Of a stretch of 9,006 nt of DNA, positions 6,893 through 9,006 are shown piece after piece. The notes under the pieces were generated by a model. The model was not told the origin of the DNA, searched no databases, and was given only the letters and a program-made list of their open reading frames with translations. Source of the stretch: Scatosoma sp045576335 (GTDB lineage Bacteria > Bacillota > Clostridia > Christensenellales > Borkfalkiaceae); the NCBI GenBank assembly GCA_045576335.1, contig JAZNGH010000009.1, forward strand, positions 1 to 9,006. The letters are read 5' to 3'. Within the stretch, counting starts at the first letter, position 1, and each line of letters starts with the position of its first letter. A program made the position numbers and the translations under genes.

Positions 6893-6938
6893 GGCAAAAA
6901 AAATTGTGAAAAACAGGCGAAAAAACGTTTTTTTTGCC
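6893..6938. repeat. A/T-tract inverted repeat between divergent Nudix and SDR promoters
   Basis: GGC followed by eight A (6893-6903) is the exact reverse complement of eight T followed by GCC (6928-6938). The right arm can also pair with the nearer GGCGAAAAAA (6916-6925). No T-tract follows to make a normal terminator for either flanking gene. It could be an operator or simply poly-A/T bias; no binding protein is implied by the sequence. Confidence 0.35.
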
Positions 6939-6974
6939 CGAAAAGCCTTATTTTTGTAAAAAGAGCGAAATTAC

Positions 6975-7003
6975 TTGACGATAAAAAACAAGCGGGTTAT
7001 AAT
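6975..7003 (+). promoter_or_regulatory. Sigma-A promoter of the short-chain dehydrogenase gene
   Basis: TTGACG (6975-6980) and TATAAT (6998-7003) with 17-base spacing. Transcription would begin about 7010, so the leader is very short and the RBS AGGAG (7010-7014) is almost at the 5' end of the message. Confidence 0.87.
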
Positions 7004-7021
7004 ATACGTAGGAGTAAAATT

Positions 7022-7846
7022 ATGAAAGAAGTAAATCGTTTAAGCGTGCTTATAACGGGCGCGGCGGCGGGCATCGGGAACGCTGTGGCGCGGGCGTTTT
7101 TGGAAAATGGGCATACCGTGTACGCGTTGGATTTGCATGCGGCAGCGGTTGGCGAAGCGTTTGAAGCGGATATCACGGACGAGAAGCGTTTGTGCGAAAT
7201 TGCAGACGGGCTCCGCTTGCGCGGGGTGCGCTTGGATGCGATATTGAATTTTGCGGGCGTGCATACCATGGGCTCGTTTATCGAAGAGGACTATGAAAAG
7301 ATAAAGCGGCTGTTTGAGGTCAATCTGTTTGGAACGATGCTCGTCAATAAAACCTTTCATTCGCTCTTGAAAACGGACGGAAAAATCCTTATCACCACGA
7401 GCGAGGTGGTTTTGGGGGCGCCCCTACCCTTTAACGGCATTTATAACGTGAGCAAAACCGCGCTCGATGGCTACGCGCACGCGCTTCGGCAAGAGCTCAA
7501 TCTTTTGGGGCAAAAGGTGATTACGCTCCGCCCCGGTTCGGTGGAAACCGCGCTCGCCAAAGGTAGCGCGATATCCACGCAAAGGCTTTGCGAAAAAACG
7601 GAGCTGTATAAAGAGCAATCGAAAAATTTTTGCGCGCTGGTGGCAAAATTTACGGGCAAGCCCATGCAAGCGGAGAAGCTTGCTTCGTTCGTGTATAAAA
7701 TCATGTTAAAAAAGCGACCGAGATACGAATACGTCAAAAATCGGCATTTCGGGCTTGCGCTTTTGGCGTTGTTGCCCAAACGCTTGCAATGCTTCCTCGT
7801 TAAAAAACTTGTAAATTTACGTAAAAACGGGAAAGAAGCCCTTTAA
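7022..7846 (+). CDS. Short-chain dehydrogenase/reductase (SDR) family oxidoreductase
   Basis: A 274-residue classical SDR. The N-terminal Rossmann motif TGAAAGIG is at residues 12-19. The second strand ends in D37, which usually favours NAD(H) over NADP(H). NFAG at 76-79 matches the NNAG motif and N101 is the likely structural and catalytic Asn. S127, Y141 and K145 (YNVSK) complete the active site, and a PG motif (LRPGSVET) follows. It should reduce a carbonyl or oxidise an alcohol in the cytoplasm; the substrate cannot be read from the sequence. The start is set by AGGAG (7010-7014) seven bases upstream and by the promoter; the longer frame from 6872 begins upstream of that promoter. The C-terminal tail is basic. 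It has its own promoter, and no clear T-tract terminator precedes the purA promoter, so some read-through into purA is possible. Confidence 0.9.
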   Translation: MKEVNRLSVLITGAAAGIGNAVARAFLENGHTVYALDLHAAAVGEAFEADITDEKRLCEIADGLRLRGVRLDAILNFAGVHTMGSFIEEDYEKIKRLFEVNLFGTMLVNKTFHSLLKTDGKILITTSEVVLGAPLPFNGIYNVSKTALDGYAHALRQELNLLGQKVITLRPGSVETALAKGSAISTQRLCEKTELYKEQSKNFCALVAKFTGKPMQAEKLASFVYKIMLKKRPRYEYVKNRHFGLALLALLPKRLQCFLVKKLVNLRKNGKEAL

Positions 7847-7852
7847 GGGCTT
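7836..7852. repeat. Palindrome overlapping the SDR stop codon and the purA -35
   Basis: AAGCCCTT (7836-7843), a single T, then AAGGGCTT (7845-7852): 8-base arms around one base. It spans the stop codon of the dehydrogenase and its last two bases are the first two of the purA -35 hexamer. No T-tract follows, so it is a poor terminator. An operator site for purA is possible but unproven. Confidence 0.4.
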
Positions 7853-7879
7853 GACAAGGTTTGAAAAATGGGTTATAAT
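7851..7879 (+). promoter_or_regulatory. Consensus sigma-A promoter of purA
   Basis: Perfect TTGACA (7851-7856) and perfect TATAAT (7874-7879) with 17-base spacing, starting five bases after the dehydrogenase stop codon. Transcription from about 7886 gives purA a leader of about 110 bases. Confidence 0.93.
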
Positions 7880-7885
7880 TAAGTG

Positions 7886-7996
7886 CTATGCGTGTTTCGT
7901 TATTCCCGAAAAAGTGCGGGAAGGGAAGAAGCGCTTGCTTTTTTGCGGTTTCATTGCCGCGTTTTGAAAGGAAAAAACAAAAGGAGAACATAAATT
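7886..7996 (+). other. purA 5' untranslated leader with small hairpins
   Basis: About 110 bases between the predicted transcription start and the purA ATG. TTCCCG (7903-7908) pairs with CGGGAA (7917-7922) around an 8-base loop, and a second GGGAA (7923-7927) offers a competing partner. A weak GCGG/CCGC pair follows (7945-7948 with 7957-7960). The RBS AGGAG is at 7982-7986, ten bases before the start. I see no purine-riboswitch core and no strong terminator, so it may be a plain leader. Confidence 0.5.
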
Positions 7997-9006
7997 ATGC
8001 TCACATCTATTTGCGGTATCAACTGGGGTGACGAAGGCAAAGGCAGAATGGTGGATTTGCTTTCGCAAAGCTTCGAGGTCGTTTGCCGTTACCAAGGCGG
8101 TAACAACGCGGGACACACCGTAATCAACGAACGCGGGAAATTCATTTTGAATTTGTTGCCTTCGGGGATTTTGCGTGAAGAGGTCGTAAACGTTATGGGG
8201 CCTGGTATGGTTATCGATATCAAGCACCTGTGCGGGGAAATTGCGAAATTGAGAGAAGCGGGTATCAAAATCACGCCTGACAATCTCAAAATCTCCGACC
8301 GTGCGGTAATCACTATGCCGTACAACGTGTTGCAGGACTGTCTGGAAGAGGATAGACTTGCAGGCAAAAAATTCGGCTCTACCCGTCGCGGTATCGCGCC
8401 CGTTTACGCGGATAAATATTATAAAAAAGCTTTCCGTATGGGCGAGCTTCTCAACACCGAAAAGCTGTATGCGCGCGTTGCGGACATCGTGGAATGGAAA
8501 AACCTGACCGTCGTGGGCGGATATAAAGCGGAAGCGGTGAAAACGGAGGATATTATCGCGTATTTTGAAGAATACGGTATGCCCTTGAAGGAGTTTGTTT
8601 GCGATACGGGGCTGTATCTTACCAAAGCCAACGACGAGGGCAAGAATATTATGTTCGAAGCCCAGCTTGGTGCAATGCGCGATATCGATTTCGGTATTCA
8701 CCCCTACACCTCGTCCTCTTCGACGATTGCGGCTTACGCGCCGATTGGCGCGGGCGTTCCGCAATTACAGCTCGATAATTCTATCGGTATTATGAAGGCG
8801 TATTCTACTTGCGTAGGCGAAGGTCCTTTCACGGCGGAATATTTCGGCGAGAAGGCGCAAAAGCTCCGTGATCTCGGCGGCGAGTACGGCGCGGCGACGG
8901 GCAGACCGAGAAGAGTAGGTCCTTTTGACATCGTGGCTTCCCGCTACGGTATCCGTTGCCAAGGCGCAACGGAAATTGCCCTCACCAAGATGGATATTCT
9001 TTCGGG
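7997..9006 (+). CDS. purA: Adenylosuccinate synthetase (5' part; runs off the window)
   Basis: The first 336 residues of an enzyme normally about 425-430 long; the frame is open at the window edge. PurA joins IMP and aspartate using GTP to make adenylosuccinate, the first committed step from IMP to AMP, in the cytoplasm. Diagnostic segments in order: WGDEGKG at 10-16 with catalytic D12, GGNNAGHT at 34-41 with catalytic H40, GSTRRGIAPVYADK at 127-140, YTSSSST at 237-243, and GRPRRVGPFD at 302-311 followed by ALTKMDILSG. Several classical residues differ: N9 replaces the Gln usual before WGDEGKG, and FEAQLG at 220-225 replaces FEGAQG. I associate this wording with clostridial PurA forms, from memory. 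It has its own consensus promoter and an AGGAG site ten bases upstream of the ATG. Confidence 0.96.
   Translation, partial: MLTSICGINWGDEGKGRMVDLLSQSFEVVCRYQGGNNAGHTVINERGKFILNLLPSGILREEVVNVMGPGMVIDIKHLCGEIAKLREAGIKITPDNLKISDRAVITMPYNVLQDCLEEDRLAGKKFGSTRRGIAPVYADKYYKKAFRMGELLNTEKLYARVADIVEWKNLTVVGGYKAEAVKTEDIIAYFEEYGMPLKEFVCDTGLYLTKANDEGKNIMFEAQLGAMRDIDFGIHPYTSSSSTIAAYAPIGAGVPQLQLDNSIGIMKAYSTCVGEGPFTAEYFGEKAQKLRDLGGEYGAATGRPRRVGPFDIVASRYGIRCQGATEIALTKMDILS

Noticed and set aside
6872..7021. Longer N-terminus for the dehydrogenase
   Set aside because: The frame starts upstream of the promoter, and the Rossmann motif falls at the normal place when translation starts at 7022.
7886..7996. Purine riboswitch in the purA leader
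   Set aside because: The conserved purine-aptamer core is not seen and there is no strong terminator or RBS-sequestering helix.
7888..8031. Upstream ORF of about 47 codons overlapping the start of purA
   Set aside because: Its ATG sits at the predicted transcription start with no RBS, and its product (very basic, low-complexity) looks like out-of-frame leader and purA sequence.
7886..8764. 292-residue open frame on the minus strand opposite purA
   Set aside because: It is a shadow of purA: composition reflects the antisense of a GC-biased gene, no RBS or family resemblance is seen, and purA is unmistakable on the other strand.
1..9006. CRISPR arrays, insertion sequences, tRNA or rRNA genes, phage or defence genes
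   Set aside because: No direct-repeat arrays, transposase motifs, cloverleaf-like segments or defence domains were seen on either strand.

Overview
The window looks like a stretch of a Gram-positive, clostridia-type chromosome. The evidence is a lipobox signal peptide, GGAGG-type ribosome binding sites, intrinsic terminators, near-consensus TTGACA/TATAAT promoters all with 17-base spacing, standard-code ORFs, and a PurA whose active-site wording resembles a form I associate with Clostridia. A gut-type uncultured clostridial lineage is plausible, but that is inference. No mobile element, CRISPR array, tRNA or rRNA was seen.

Layout. Minus strand 50-1510: a DUF1846 protein with its own promoter. 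Plus strand 1678-2175: a LURP-one-related (tubby-like fold) small protein, transcribed divergently from it and closed by a long hairpin terminator (2194-2240). Plus strand 2287-2490: an unannotated structured RNA with its own promoter, nested perfect helices closing 5' end to 3' end, and a cUUCGg-capped intrinsic terminator. Plus strand 2515-6216: a 1233-residue surface lipoprotein with Fn3-like repeats, whose only visible promoter is that of the structured RNA. A bidirectional terminator (6262-6297) separates it from the convergent minus-strand Zn-ribbon/Nudix gene (6321-6815). Plus strand 7022-7846: a short-chain dehydrogenase. Plus strand 7997-9006: the first 336 codons of purA, which runs off the window.

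The housekeeping-like genes (DUF1846, LURP-one, Nudix, SDR, purA) each have a promoter and appear to be independent units rather than one operon. The unusual part is the RNA plus lipoprotein unit. A roughly 204-nt folded transcript ends at a strong terminator 20-25 bases before the start codon of the giant lipoprotein. A 9-bp alternative pairing could undo that terminator. The RNA is therefore either a stand-alone small RNA with leaky read-through or a cis-acting leader controlling a surface protein. I do not recognise it as a known riboswitch class.

In five of the six complete or start-containing genes, the longest possible ORF or the real start was decided with RBS and promoter positions. 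For LURP-one, the lipoprotein, Nudix and SDR the start chosen here is well inside the longest open frame.
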